A stretch of DNA of 64,000 bases from Tenrec ecaudatus. Its lineage: Eukaryota > Chordata > Mammalia > Afrosoricida > Tenrecidae. This document shows, one piece after another, positions 45,386 through 57,711 of this stretch. A program made the translations under genes and the position numbers. The stretch is from the NCBI RefSeq assembly GCF_050624435.1, contig NC_134547.1:31369419-31433418 (forward strand), in the 5' to 3' direction. Each line of letters begins with the position of its first letter. Position 1 is the stretch's first letter. The notes beneath the pieces are model-generated. The model was not told the DNA's origin and did no database searches. It saw only the letters and a list, made by a program, of their open reading frames with translations.

Positions 45386-46429
45386 ACGTCTGCAGATGAG
45401 GACATCAAAGCATTAGAAGACTTATATAATTTGTACAGTTTTTCATAGATTCTAAGGAGTGAAAACGGAATTTAACCAGGTGGCTTGGCTCCAGAGCCTT
45501 AGTGCTATGCATATTCTCCCTATGTCGAATAGATGTATAATTGCATAAAGATGCCTTTACATCACACATCCCTTTCCATCTTGCCCATGTCTCGACAAGT
45601 TCCTGTAACACACCCTTTGTCATGGCAGCAGGGCTGTGTACATGATGCTTCCGTATTGCCGAAGCTTTAGCTCATTTGCAATGTTTCAGTATTATACAGA
45701 ATGCTATTGGAAAAGTTCACCCGCTAAAACGTAGCACAGCTATGTGATTATTTTCTTAGAGTCAACTACAGCAAATGGAATAAGTGGGTAGGATGACCAA
45801 CTCTACTGACATCTCCGGGTGCTTGTTTTCTTGGACATCCACCAACACATTCCAAGTCTGACTCCGAGTGTACAAGCAGTTCTTCACCCTCTGAGCCTGA
45901 CCACCAGCGCACATCTTTCCAATATTTCAGACTTGAGCTGCAAGCTCAGAGTTCTCCACGACCCTTACTGCAGGCCTGCCGCCTCACATTTGAGAGTTTC
46001 TACTCTCCCGCGTCCTGAGCTTGATAATTTGATAGGACAACTTGGGGAAATGCTGTTTCTGATTACACTTTTATTCTAGCAAAAAAAAAGGACATAAAAG
46101 AAGAAACAGCAGAGAGGAGTTCTAGAAGAGTCCTCAACATGAAGCTTCCTGTCCCCAAAAAGGGCACATCCTCCACTCCAGCATCAATGTATTTTAATAC
46201 CAGTTACACTTCTGAGCTCATATGTCCAGTCTCACTCATCTTGTTTAATGATATAAGCACAATCGGTTGAATTTTCTTGTCCACACAGCTAAATTCCAGC
46301 CTCAGCCTTCTTGCCCTCAGTGTTGGGCAGATACCAGGTGGTGGGTCTTTCTGGCTTGGCCATCCCACCACCCAAGAGCCATTTGATTAACATTATGTAT
46401 CAGGTAGGTGTGGTCTGGGATCCCTGCAT
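45386..46429. other. Unique non-coding DNA
   Basis: No gene or clear repeat is seen. Confidence 0.5.
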
Positions 46430-46444
46430 GAAAAGCAAGAGTCC
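46430..46444. repeat. Left target-site duplication of L1 46445-48382
   Basis: It reads gaaaagcaagagtcc; the partner at 48383-48397 reads gaaaaacaagagtcc, 14 of 15 identical. Confidence 0.82.
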
Positions 46445-48275
46445 CTCCTGGTATTGCTACTCTCTTTATTGGTCCTGAGGGGTTTATCTGTCCTGGATCC
46501 CCTGTCTCCAGTTCTTATCCATACCAGTGTACATCCTGTAGTCTAGATGGATTTGTAAGGTAGACTTGGGATCATGATCGTGGTGGCGGGGAAGGAAGCA
46601 TTAAAGAACTAGAGGAAAGTTGGATGTTTCATCGTTACTACGCTGCACCCTGACTGGCTTATCTCCTCCCTGCGACCCTTCTACAAGGGGATATTCAGTT
46701 GTCTACAGATGGGCTTTTTTGGATCCCCACTCTGCACTCCCCCTCATTCACAATGCTATGATTTTTTGTTTTTTGATGCCTGATACCTGATCTCATTGAC
46801 ACCTTGTGATCACACAGGCTGGTGTGCTTCTTCCATGTGGGCTTTGTTGCTTCTCAACCAGATGACTGCTTGTTTATCTTCAAGCCTTTAAGACTCCAGA
46901 CTATCTTTTGATAGCCGGGCACCATCAGCTTTCTTCACATTTGTTTATGCACCCACTTTGTCTTAAGTGATTGTGTCGGGAAGGTGAGCATCATGGAATG
47001 CCAGTTTAATAGAACAAAGTGTTCTTGCATTGAGGGAGTACTTGAGTGGAGACCCAATGTCCATCTGCTACCTTAATACTAAACCTATACATATATGCAC
47101 ATAGATATATTTCCCCATCCTCATATATAAATATATTTACATATATACAGGTCTGCATTGAGACCTTTATAAATACCCTTTGCCTCCTAGTTCTTTCCTC
47201 TATTTCCTTTTACTTTCCTCTTGTCCCACTATCATGCTCAGCCTTCATTTGGGCTTCAGTAATTCTTCTCGGTTACATTGCCCTTGATCAAGCCCTATAA
47301 GGCGTCCTACACCCTCCTTGCCATCGGTTTTGGATCACTTGTTGTTCCCTTGTCCCTGGGTTTGTTAACACCCATTTCTATTCTCCACCTCCCCCTCTCC
47401 CGTGTCCCCCCAGAACCATCCGTCCATTGTTTTCTCTTCCAAATTGTTTATCCTGCCTATCATATCTAGATAGACCTGCAGAGATAAGAATATGCACAAT
47501 AAAAAACAAGACAAAGCAAAACAAATCAACAAAAGAAAACAAAACAGCAACACCAAAAATGAAGAAGAAAAAAGAAAAGCCTGTAAATAGTTCAAGGTCT
47601 GTTTGTTGACATTTAGGAGTGTTTTCCAGTTGAATCTGATGGGGTGCCACACCCTGCCCCAAAGTCTATTTTTTGGTATTCCTCGGGGACTTCCTTGCTT
47701 TGCTCCCTTTGCTGTTCTGTTGCATGCCCTTAGTGTTTTACCTTGGTGTGGTGGGCTCTGATCGGGTGTAATTCCCTGTGTCTCCAGTGTATGTCCCCTA
47801 TAGGGCTATGGGTCAGTGAGGGATGTCCTGTTTCATGGAGGACCATGTGGTCCTCTCTGGGTAGTGGCTGATCTGAGCAGGGATATCATCCTCTAGGCTT
47901 GGTAGACCAGGATGTACTCCACTCTCTCTTCCTCACTTCCCCTTCATTAGCTCCTGTGTGCTCTGATCAGACATGTGGGGTAGAAAGGGGGATCCAATCA
48001 CAAGGATCTACATATAACCCCCTCCTTGGGGGACGGACAACAGAAGAGTGGGTGAAGGGAGACATCAGACAGTGTAAGACATGACAAAATAATAATAATT
48101 TATAAATTACCAAGGCTTCATGAGGGAGGGAGGTGGGGAAGGAGAGGAAATAATGAGGAGCTCATACCAAGGATGTAAAGAGCAAGAAAGTGTTTTGAGA
48201 ATGATGATAGCAATAAATGTACAAATTGTGACGAGTTGCACGAGCCCCCAATGAAATGATTAAAAAAAACCCAAA

Positions 48276-48360
48276 CAAAAAACAGATAGGCTCTATAAAC
48301 CTTTGCCTAGTTCCCAATAGAGATGTTTTTGTTGTTGTTGTTGTTGTTGTTTTTTGAGTA
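48276..48360 (+). other. Candidate L1 3'-transduced segment
   Basis: Non-L1 sequence lies between the L1 A-run (to about 48290, with aaac interruptions) and a second A-rich tract at 48361. It includes ggctctataaacctttgcc and a (GTT)n tract at 48331-48350. It lies inside the target-site duplications, so it arrived with the L1 unless the tract is later growth. Confidence 0.58.
48331..48350. repeat. (GTT)n microsatellite
   Basis: Inside the candidate transduced segment. Confidence 0.9.
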
Positions 48361-48382
48361 ATACAAAAAAGAAAGAAAGAAA

Positions 48383-48397
48383 GAAAAACAAGAGTCC
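48383..48397. repeat. Right target-site duplication of L1 46445-48382
   Basis: It pairs with 46430-46444, following a GAAA-rich tract. Confidence 0.82.
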
Positions 48398-49566
48398 AGC
48401 CAGTGGGAAATGGCCTTGGGTCTAGAGATTACCTTCCAGGAACCAGACACAAAAACTGAATTGTTCAGGTAAAGTGAATCCCACCCTAATCATTCAGATT
48501 TATCTAGGACTTGACAGATTCGTCTAGGACTAGCTATAGGAAGCTCCTTACTAATCTGGGACAGTACCAGGCAAACCAGAATGGTGGGGCCACAAGGGAA
48601 TTGTATGGATGTTATAGATTGAAATGTTCTGTTGACTGTACCTCTCTTTAGCATTGGGTTGATGTTTCGCGATACAAGTGAGGGAGAAACAGAAGAAGGT
48701 AGTCTTTTCAGATGGCCCAGGCACAGTGTCCTCACTCTGTGTCTTATGACCACACTGGGGGCTATGGGTGCTTCCAATCAGATGCCACTGATTGGGGACC
48801 TGGCAGGGGATGCAAGAAAATCATAGGGACCTGTGGCTACGAGGAGGCCCTTCATGCCAAGGCCGACAATGTCATAAGATTGGAATCAGAAGAGAGCCAG
48901 ATAGCATTGACTGGACAGGGAAGCGTACTGGGAGTTGATAGCAAGACCTGTTTCAATTTTTAAGTCAGCAAAATGGCAGACTCTTTGTCTGCCATGATGA
49001 ACACTCCTTTTCGTTCACTCAGATGCTAGGTGCTTGAGGTGGAGCAAGGACATAGATGACTCCGAGAGGGGACTATCCAGGTTCTAGAAAATCCCTCTTT
49101 GCCACATATCAGAGCTCTTCTATGATCTTCAAATATTTATTTTTTTAAAGAAACTATTTATAGCTACCACTGCTAGTGTGGCCTTCATAGAATATATAAC
49201 CTTTTTTTTCCGCTTGAAAATATCCTTAAGAGAAAATCTGTTCCTAGTTTGGGGAATAGCATACCCACCCCCGACCTTTTTAATGTTTGAAATGAATTTG
49301 TATGTGACTGAAGGCTCTGTGTTCCCTTCAGTTTTACTCTTCCTCCCTTTCAAGCCATTCAGACCAATATTTAGATCTGAGGAGTAAGAATCTGGAAGGT
49401 TGTATTTTATTTTATCTTAGGAAACACTTTTAATTAATTAATTAATTTTTGTGTTAAATCCTCCATTTGTTTTATTCCCCCTTACCCCCATCCCATCTCT
49501 CCCCTCTTTCTGTCCCCACTGTGGTCCCTGGCCTCCATGTAGTCATCAAAGCCTTCAGTTTTAAAG
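48398..49566. other. Unique non-coding DNA
   Basis: No gene is recognised. (AATT)n lies near 49430-49447. A pyrimidine-rich stretch at 49450-49550 could be an old L1 3' UTR scrap, but it is too short to call. Confidence 0.48.
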
Positions 49567-49757
49567 GGATCCCTGGTGGTATAGTGGTGGCATGTTGAAC
49601 TGTTAACCACAGTCAGCAGTTCAAAACCACTAGCAACTCCCAGGGAGAAAGATGAGGCTTTCTACTCCTGTAAAAGGTTATAATCTCGGAAACCCACAGG
49701 CCTGTTCGGCTTTATCTTATAGGGTCATTATGATTCAGAATCTCCTCAATGGCCCTG
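49567..49757 (+). repeat. AfroSINE
   Basis: Complete: gatccctggtggtatagtgg, cagtcagcagttcaaaacc, gatgaggctttctactcctg, then tagggtcattatgattcag. Confidence 0.82.
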
Positions 49758-49884
49758 ATTTTGAATTTGATCAGGTCTAGGTATCACACTGGGCAATCAG
49801 ACACATCTTTCCCCCTTAAAGAGGTTTCATGATTAGGAGAGGAGACTTTGGGGTTTGGAGGACCTTCATGTCCAGATCAAACAT

Positions 49885-50100
49885 TGAAAACCAAACCTGT
49901 GTCTGTCCAGTCAGCCCTGACTTATGGCAGCCCCGGGTGCTGCAGAATAGAACTGCTGTCTGTCGGGCTTTCCATGTGGCTCTGACTTTGGGAAGTCCAT
50001 TTCCAGGCCTTTCTTCGAAACACCTCTAGGTGAATTTTCACTTCTAATCTTTCTGTTAGTAGTTGAGTGCTTCATGTTTGCATCAGTCGGGACTCTGGGA
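49885..50100 (-). repeat. AfroSINE, longer type
   Basis: The complement: aaaccaaacctgtgtctgtcc (tail), gaatagaactgctgtctg, gggaagtccatttccaggcc, and tcttcgaaacacctctagg. The head is diverged. Confidence 0.65.
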
Positions 50101-52069
50101 TCATATCCCACTTGCAATCCCTGTACGGTGGAAATGGCCGACTAACCTCACTGAAGGAAAGCACATCCCAGGTCTGAACAAAGAAGGGAGAGCTTCAGGC
50201 AGGGAGAGCTTCGGTTGCGGGGTTGGAGGGAGTGGTGGGAGAGAGGCTGGACATAGCATGTTCCTCTTGGGGACCCTTCTTCATACTTAACCATCAAAGA
50301 AAATGATTCAGGGAATGGTTTTTCCAAATATACATTTATGATCCTGCAACTATATTTTTTTAAAAAAGTAATTCTGAGGGAAGGCAATATATATTGAGCA
50401 TTCAATGCAAACCAGGCTCTGGGCATGAAACTGTTTTGTTTCCAAAAGGCAGTTGGGAAAATACCTGATTATATGCATGAAGCTATGTAAGAGAAGTAGC
50501 TATACCTCTATTGCTATAGGATAGGAATGAAGATGCCTCTCCAGGTCAAGTCTCCTTCCCAAGGTAGGTGTGTCCAGTGTCAATGGGCTGGCGCAACATA
50601 GAAAATAACCTACTGAGGTCCCTTCCAACCACCCCTCTTTGCCCCCCTGTACCTTCCGCTTACATCCACACCGCGGCCTTCGTGAACTGGGTACTGACAG
50701 TGAGCTGGCTGTCCAGAGATGGTTCATTGCTGGTCACAAGAAGTCTGGGAATGATGACAGCACAGTAATAGTTAACATCTTTCAGGAATGGTTATGTCCC
50801 GTGTCAGTGCTTTCCTCGTGGGTAAAAGGCACTCTCCCCATCTTCATAGCTGGGGCGCTGAGACTTGCTGGGGTGAGCAGTGTCTGAGGTCTCCCAGCTC
50901 AGAATGGACTGATGTGGAACTGTTCTGTCCTCAATGTAGAGAGACAGGTCCTCAAATCCCAGTTAATAACAGACTGCGAAGCACTTAATTGTGTGTGTGT
51001 GTGTGTGTGTACATGTGTTTTAAAATAAGCTATAAGTGGCTGGCATTTGAAAATCAAAATCGACATCATCGGAAGTATAAAACTAATGAGGTGGTTGGGA
51101 TATGGCACAGTGGCGTGTGTGAGCAATTTGCTCAACGGAGGCATGGGGACCATTTAGAGACAGCTAAGAAATGGCTTCTCTAGAGTCACGGTTAAAAAAT
51201 GATATTCAGAGCTAGGAAGGCAGTCTTTAAGCAATTTCACTATTGTTAAGCTTTCCTTTGATTATAGCAAATAAGTTTCCCTTCAATGGGGGACTTTTCT
51301 TATAAAAGGGAAAGAAGAAGCTGGCATTCTGGTGCCAATGCAGCTCTCCCAGAAGGCTGTCCCAGGGCCCGGGAGCTCACCACTTGCCTGAGCAATTCCC
51401 AGCGTTCAGCACGGGGTCTCCGCGCCTGACCAGAGAGGCAGCTTATTATCTTCCAGCACATAATGTGTTGCACCCAATGACTGCATTACTGCAAGCCCCT
51501 AAATTGTATTTGGACAAAGAATAATTGAACGCTGGACAGAATAACAAATGCCCCGGTCAAGTTTGCTTCATGGGTTTATCGTGTTGTATTAACATGATAG
51601 AAATATGAATACTTAAATCTTATCTCAGGTATAGTTTATAACTGCATTAATCATTTACTGTATTCTATATTTTTCATGTCAGTAAGATTGTGAGGAAAAG
51701 ATTCAATTTTCACAGCACAGTCAGGGAGTGTGTTTTAGATAAGTAAGAGGCCAGGATCACACTATTGTAACATGGCTTTCCATTGCACACCCTATAAAGG
51801 GAAGGTTAGCATATATCAAGCAATAGTAAGCAGGATCCTTTAGGCTTCAGGAAAAATAAATCACCAAGTGGTCCGATGCCATCGCCAGGTTTGCCCTGAG
51901 CCGATAAACAGTTACAGACTTCTTTCTCCGTGATAGAGCCACACTAGGCTGGCAAGATGCCCGAGTCGTCCAGGCCGCAAAGTGCGTGTCACGTGCCGAC
52001 TTGCTGTGTCCTTCTTGGCAGGTGTGGAGGGGCAGAGAAGAGGCCAGGCGCTGTCTTTGACCTGGAACT
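50101..52069. other. Unique non-coding DNA, AT-rich 51190-51900
   Basis: No gene is recognised. A GT repeat lies at 50991-51010. The stretch at about 51200-51880 is AT-rich and clean (for example cacataatgtgttgcacc, ggacaaagaataattgaac) and looks single-copy; it may include conserved non-coding sequence. Confidence 0.48.
50991..51010. repeat. (GT)n microsatellite
   Basis: Ten GT units. Confidence 0.93.
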
Positions 52070-52077
52070 GCCTAGAC

Positions 52078-52273
52078 CAGCGGTTCTCAACCTGTGGGTC
52101 GCGACCCCTTTGGGGGATCAAACAACCCTTTCACAGAGGACACCCCAATTCATAACAGCAGCAAAATTGCAGTTATGAAGAAGCAACGAAAACAGTTATA
52201 TTGATGGGGGGGTCACTATAACACAAGGAAGTGTATTAAAGGGTCACGGCATTAAGAAGGTTGAGAACCACTG
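52078..52273. mobile_element. SPIN-like non-autonomous hAT transposon
   Basis: A 196-bp element with terminal inverted repeats: CAGCGGTTCTCAACCT at the left, and CAGTGGTTCTCAACCTT when the right end is complemented. The interior has gtgggtcgcgaccccttt, cagttatgaagaagcaacg, and gtattaaagggtcacggc. Flanks of 8 bp (gcctagac at 52070-52077, gcccagag at 52274-52281) share six bases, as expected of an aged hAT target-site duplication. From memory the sequence matches the internally deleted SPIN family known in tenrec, bushbaby, bats, rodents and opossum. No coding capacity. Confidence 0.75.
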
Positions 52274-52389
52274 GCCCAGAGTCACTGCTGGAAAGAATAC
52301 TCCAGGGAATGTTGTTCCGGAAAGGGCGTCGTCCTAAGTACAAGGGTGAGCTAATGTCTCCAGGAACAAGGAAGGTATGTTCTAAGGCA

Positions 52390-52414
52390 GGTGTGTGTGT
52401 GTGTGTGTGTGTGT
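52390..52414. repeat. (GT)n microsatellite
   Basis: About twelve GT units. Confidence 0.93.
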
Positions 52415-52479
52415 ACTGACTTCTCTCCTCCTCTAATCCCATTGTCATCTAATAGACTCCAACACACACGCCCCATCCT

Positions 52480-52632
52480 CCTGTGTGTCAGCTGGCGGGA
52501 GCACCACAGGCTTTGCAGAGATGGATTGGGAGGAAGTAAATCTCCAGGCTCTTCCCCCAGATGCCCCCAGACTCCCACCTTCAGGGATGTATCTGAGTGC
52601 TTTAACCATTGAAGCACCTGGGGACCCCTTTC
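52480..52632 (-). repeat. AfroSINE, longer type, tail lost
   Basis: The complement: ggaagtaaatctccaggctc, cttcccccagatgccccc, ctgagtgctttaacc, and gaagcacctggggacccc at the head end. Confidence 0.6.
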
Positions 52633-55600
52633 TGTATCGCCAGGTGATAGATAACACACGGGTTCCTCAGGCTGTCAGCATCAAACCCCATCACAGAGCA
52701 TTCAGATAGTTTTCCCAAATCTCGGGTTTCAGTGCCTCCCGATGAAGGCTAATTCAGAGAACTTCCTTTCTGAATAAACCGGTCGCTGTGCCAGGTGCCA
52801 GTTCCCCCCAGCCCTCAGCGTCGGGGGTTTTCAAGCACCTGGTGCGTCCATCCTTTATCTGGTCAGGTTGGTCTTCTAAGCCTTCCTGTTTGCCCAGCAA
52901 AGTGAAGCAGAGGTCACCACACAGAGTAACTTATTTCTCAAAGTTTAGGGGGGGAAAAATCAAAACAGCAGGCCATAGAAGAGAAAGGTGAGATGCAAAG
53001 ACACAAATCACTTCACAGTCACAAAAAATTGCCCCAAAATAGCAGCTTGCAGCTGTGCACAGCAGGGACAGAAAACATTAAACACATGTTAAATAACAAA
53101 TAGGAGACTTAAATATAGCTAAAAATGGACCTTATTCTGAATAAATCATGCAAGCTGCATCTTAACCGTCCTGAGAATTGTAATGGATCATGTGAAATCT
53201 GCCAAATTTGTATTAAAAAAAAAATCTATCGCGTGAGCCTCTGCTTTCAAACGACACCGTGCTCATGTGAAGGAAGCGGTCCCCTCCTCCGGGCCCCTCC
53301 AGCCCCGTGCCCCCGCCCATAAGACTACAGCTGGATTTAAGAAATTTCACTTTAGTTAAAGACAAGCAAGACATGCATTTGAATAAGTCTATTTTTTTGT
53401 GTGTGGATAAAAACTATTTAACATTCACTTTGCACCGCCTGAGCATTTCACAAAATTGTTCCTTCTTTCTTTGAACGTGTAATGGACTTGGCTCATCCAT
53501 TCGAACGGCTTTCTGAAAGCCGCACAAGTACATCTCCCCTACTCCGCATCCAGTTTTAGCCTCTCTTAAGACACAGCCATTGCCACCAGGGCAGAGAGAT
53601 TTTTATCCCGGCTCCTCCGCGGCCGCGGGGGTGGGGGCCGTGGGGGGACCGCCACCTTTTATGAGGACAGGGCCAAATAAACCTCCAGCAGCCCCGGTAT
53701 TCAAATCCGCCCTCCTCTCCCAGTGTGTGCTGCCTAGATATTTCTGTCTCCAGATTCTTGTCAAGTCCTTTGGCTTGCCTTTAGCGCTTAGGGTCATATT
53801 TTGACTTCTTCGGTTTGTCTCTCTCTTGGGAGATTCGTGTCCTTTAAAAGGGCGCGAGGGAAGTGTGAGGAGACGTCTTAATTTGGCCTTTCTTTTTCCT
53901 TTGGCTCCCACGCCACCCACCTGGGCGCGTGCATACGCATGCCTGTGTCCACACACACAGGTGCCGGATGCACCGATGGGGTGCCTTCCCTTCACGGTGG
54001 CTGTGGACATCTTCATGGAAAGGGGGCTGCGGTCGCACCCGCCCAGCAGCCGTGGACCCCCGTCGCTGCATGTATAGATGCACACATTTGTCACCAACAA
54101 CCAGTTGCCAAGACGTCTCGTGGGAAGCAGAGCCCTGAGCGGGTGCCCACAAGCTCGCCCTTTGTAAATAAGCCCCCCCCCACCGAACACGGCCCCCCTA
54201 TCCCTCATGGGAGCCCTCTCCCCGCCTCCGTTCTCACTCCGAATATTCATAATGCTCTCTTAGCATGAAGAGCGAGTATGTGATTTTGAGGGCAAAAATA
54301 TGGAATGAGGAGAAGTCGAGGAAATTTAGAATGACAATAGTAATAAGGTTGATGATGCTGGAACAAAACAAACCAGGAGGAAGGCAGGGAGTCCTCTGGG
54401 AGCAGCATCCTCTGGAGGCTTCTGCGGCCCAGCCGTCCCCCCTTGGCTGTACACAGCGCGTCTCCAGCGAGCGGGGCTCAGATGGGGTCTCTCCAAAGGC
54501 AGTCAATGCTCTCATGTACTGAGAAGTCATAAATATGGAATATACTGCACCGCTGCTTCCATTTCCTGTCTTTCAAGGATCTGGGTGAAATTACAGATGG
54601 TAGTATAAGTAGTGATTTAAAACGAAAAGGAGAGAAAGCGATGTGAAAAAGGAGGAAGGGAAGGGAGGCTGGTGGAAGAAGGAAGAGAAGGAGCCAGGCA
54701 GGGACCGGCAGGGAAGGGAGGGGAGCCGGGGAGCACCGGTTGGTTTGCAGGGTGGAACCATCTCCCCCGTGGCAGCCGAAGGAGAGGGGGTGAGTCCACC
54801 TCATGTGGAAAATTGTTCCGTGGCTCTGGGCTATCAGTCCCTTTGGTTCCTTCTGGGGGAGGCTTGGCTACTTACCCCCTTCCCAAGAGGATTTCTAAGC
54901 TGCCAGCTGCCCCCCACATGTGCACCAAAGGCAAGTGTTTTTGGAATTTTCCAGCAGGGCATTAGCTCAAGAGAGAAGAACCCCCCCCCAAGGAGTACTT
55001 GCCATGCTGGTGGGCCACATCAGCCAAGCCCTACTTTGATATCATTATAAATCAAAATTGTAAAAGCCAGGAAGAAAATGAACAGCAACCCCAATAGTGT
55101 GCTTGCGGTCGAAGTGCCCCCATGCAGCTGAGGAAGTTAATAGTAAAGTCTGAAATGTCGCTCTATTAGCACTCGGTGTTACCCCTCCCCGGCTCCCCCC
55201 CACCCGACCCCCGCCTTTTTGAATCCTCAGTGACGCTCTTTCTGTATCTGTGCCTCCGTTTGGGCTTTCCTGGCCTCGGAGATTGGGAGTTCGTCTTCTG
55301 CTCTGTGAGCTTTTTAATCTGTTCCTTTATAATATTCCTCCTCTAACTTGCCCAATATGATTCATTTCGTTGGGATCTTGTTTTATTTTTAAGTCATCAA
55401 TTACTCAAACTTTGTAGGCCTATCTATCCTCAACCATCTGGACCCCATACCTTATTTTAAAGCATGTTCGAATAATGACAACCTTCTTTTCTCAATTAAT
55501 TTATGGGCTGTGGGGACCATTTTTCATTTGTTATCATGCACTTCCATTTGATCTCTCCTATCTTTCTTCTGCATCTGCAACCCCGGCGTATAAATCTTCC

Positions 55601-56441
55601 ACTCCGGCATTGTCATGGTGCCCAAGATATAGAGGTATAACTCCCTATTAGTTCCACAAAACTGACCTTAATTTCTAAAAATGGTATCAGATGTGAATAA
55701 AGTTTGGTCCGATGATTTGTTTTGATTTACTTTGCGCCACTTATCTTTGAGTTTCCCTCCTACTTTCTTTTATCTAATTTAGACAGTGGAGTCTTCCGGT
55801 GTATCCATTACCTCCCTGCCAGCGCCGCTCCTCAGAGAGATGGGGCGAGGAGATTTGGGGCTGCGGGTAATAATATGTGGCCTGTGGACATGCTTGAGGT
55901 GGGTTTGTGTGGTTTTCTGTTTTATTCAAGTTGACCTGGAAGCTGCAATATCTTTCCTATTTACAAAAAGAAAAAAAAAGGAATATTTTCCAACAGCCCG
56001 ACTACATCAGGTTATTGGCTATTGTATCTGAGACATGCTGAATAAAAGTAAGCATGCAGAGCCAAGGAGCTTTTATGTTCTGCTGCTATGTTGACGAATC
56101 GGGGGTTTGGAAAGACCCAAATCTCTCACCAACCATTTAGGGGAGGCTGGCTTTGGATTTCAGAGGGGCTGTGGCTCACAAAACAGAATCTCTGCGTGTG
56201 TGTGTTTTGTTTTACATAAACAGACTTCTGTCCAAACGAAGAAATGCTAATGAAGCAAAAACCGCGGCCAGATGTTTATTAACACGTCTCAGGTTCATGG
56301 GATTTGGAGAGTGTGCAGTTTTCATGGGCTAATTTAAAAAGGGAAACACCTTTATTGGAATAATGGCCAATTATAATTGCCGACTTTGCCTATTCTTTCT
56401 TGTGCCAGTGGGGTTGGGGTCCTGCCGGCGGCTCCTCAAAG

Positions 56442-56453
56442 TGGGGGGGGGGG
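56442..56453. repeat. G12 homopolymer
   Basis: An uninterrupted run of 12 G. Confidence 0.9.
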
Positions 56454-57444
56454 TGTGATACGCCCTCGCTGCATCCTGGCGTGGCTGGGTTTGAGGCGTG
56501 GCACGTCAGCGGCATGTGGTGTCCTGAGACACACCCACGTGCACACCCTACAGGAACCCCATGTGGCTGGCTGCACAGAGCCATTTTTCTCCCCTTTTTT
56601 TGTGTGTGGAGTTTGGGTTTTATATCCCAACGTGAGCTTTTCTTCTCGCTTTCCCATCCGCCGCGCGGGTGCCTATTGGTCTGGCGACCGGCAGCAAGGA
56701 CCTTGTGCCAAGCAGTGGTGCTTCTCAGGAATGCCAGCAAGCTGCGGGACAGGAAGAGGGGCTGTCAGGCCTCAGCGTGGTGGCTTCACTCTGGGCCCCA
56801 GATTCAAACTGTGGAGTCATAAAACGGAATAGCACCATATAAAACTCCGCGTTTCATAAGACAAATATTGCTCTATGCATTCATGTCCCTTGCACTATGT
56901 TAACTGTAGGAAGAAATGGAAACAGTTTTAGTGACCCCCTGGGACCTATAAAGGCTATTTCTGAGTCTGAATCTTGCTGTTTAATTTAATCATTTATTAT
57001 ATTAATATTCAAATGGGCTGCATCTTATTAGCTACTGCAAAGATGTTAGTATGTCTGAAATAAATACCTAATTATGCTTTTGAAGAGAGGGGTTCTAAAG
57101 ACTTGGGTAGGGTTGTGCTAATAGAACAGTTAATTTGCAGATTTTTCTGCAGAAATCAGCAGTTTGAGGTTGTTGTTGTTGTTGCTTTGATTTTCTCTTT
57201 TAAAAAATTAAAAACAAGGATTGAAGACCCACTGAGAGGCTTACACAGCAGACCCTACTGCTATCGACCCCCCAAGCAGCCCCGGGGTCCTGAGGTTTGG
57301 TCTCAGCCCTGGCGTGAGTGACTACCTCCCAATGACCAGCGCCCTCGGCTCCTGGCCGCACAGATGGCAGGGGCTACTTTCACCAATGGGCACAACGTGA
57401 AAGGATGCTTCTCTTCGGTGGAGGGGATCAGGGGTAGCCTCTTG

Positions 57445-57480
57445 GAAACAAACAAACAAACAAACAAACAAACAAACAAA
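57445..57480. repeat. (AAAC)n microsatellite
   Basis: Nine AAAC units. Confidence 0.94.
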
Positions 57481-57577
57481 CCGAGTCTCACATGCCAATA
57501 TTTCTTAACATGACTGTTTCTTTATTCTCTGCCTCTCAGCTTCTCTCTCTCTCCCTTTTCTCCCCCCTACCCCGTCT

Positions 57578-57578
<1 letters not shown>

Positions 57579-57619
<41 letters not shown>

Positions 57620-57643
57620 CCCCACTTTTTCTCTCTCCCTCCA

Positions 57644-57709
<66 letters not shown>
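57579..57709. repeat. (CT)n microsatellite, two long runs
   Basis: CT runs cover 57579-57617 and 57649-57709, separated by pyrimidine-only sequence, within a larger pyrimidine tract from 57535 to about 57740. Confidence 0.96.

Positions 57710-57711
<2 letters not shown>

Larger units (their letters stand above)
46445..48382 (+). mobile_element. Young L1 with 5' inversion and probable 3' transduction
   Basis: The left part, 46445 to about 47973, is L1 3' UTR in complement. The right part, about 47974-48275, is the L1 3' end in sense, ending cccccaatgaaatgatt plus an A-run. In the source element the two parts are almost adjacent (about 12 bases missing, judged against 15787-15798), as expected of twin priming. 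About 90 further bases and a second A-rich tract (48361-48382) follow before the right target-site duplication, which suggests read-through into DNA next to the source locus. All of it is non-coding. Confidence 0.83.

Noticed and set aside
53603-54250. Minus-strand open frame of 215 codons, the longest in the window
   Set aside because: The region is GC-rich with long open frames on both strands at once, low-complexity composition and no recognisable domain; no supporting splice structure is seen.
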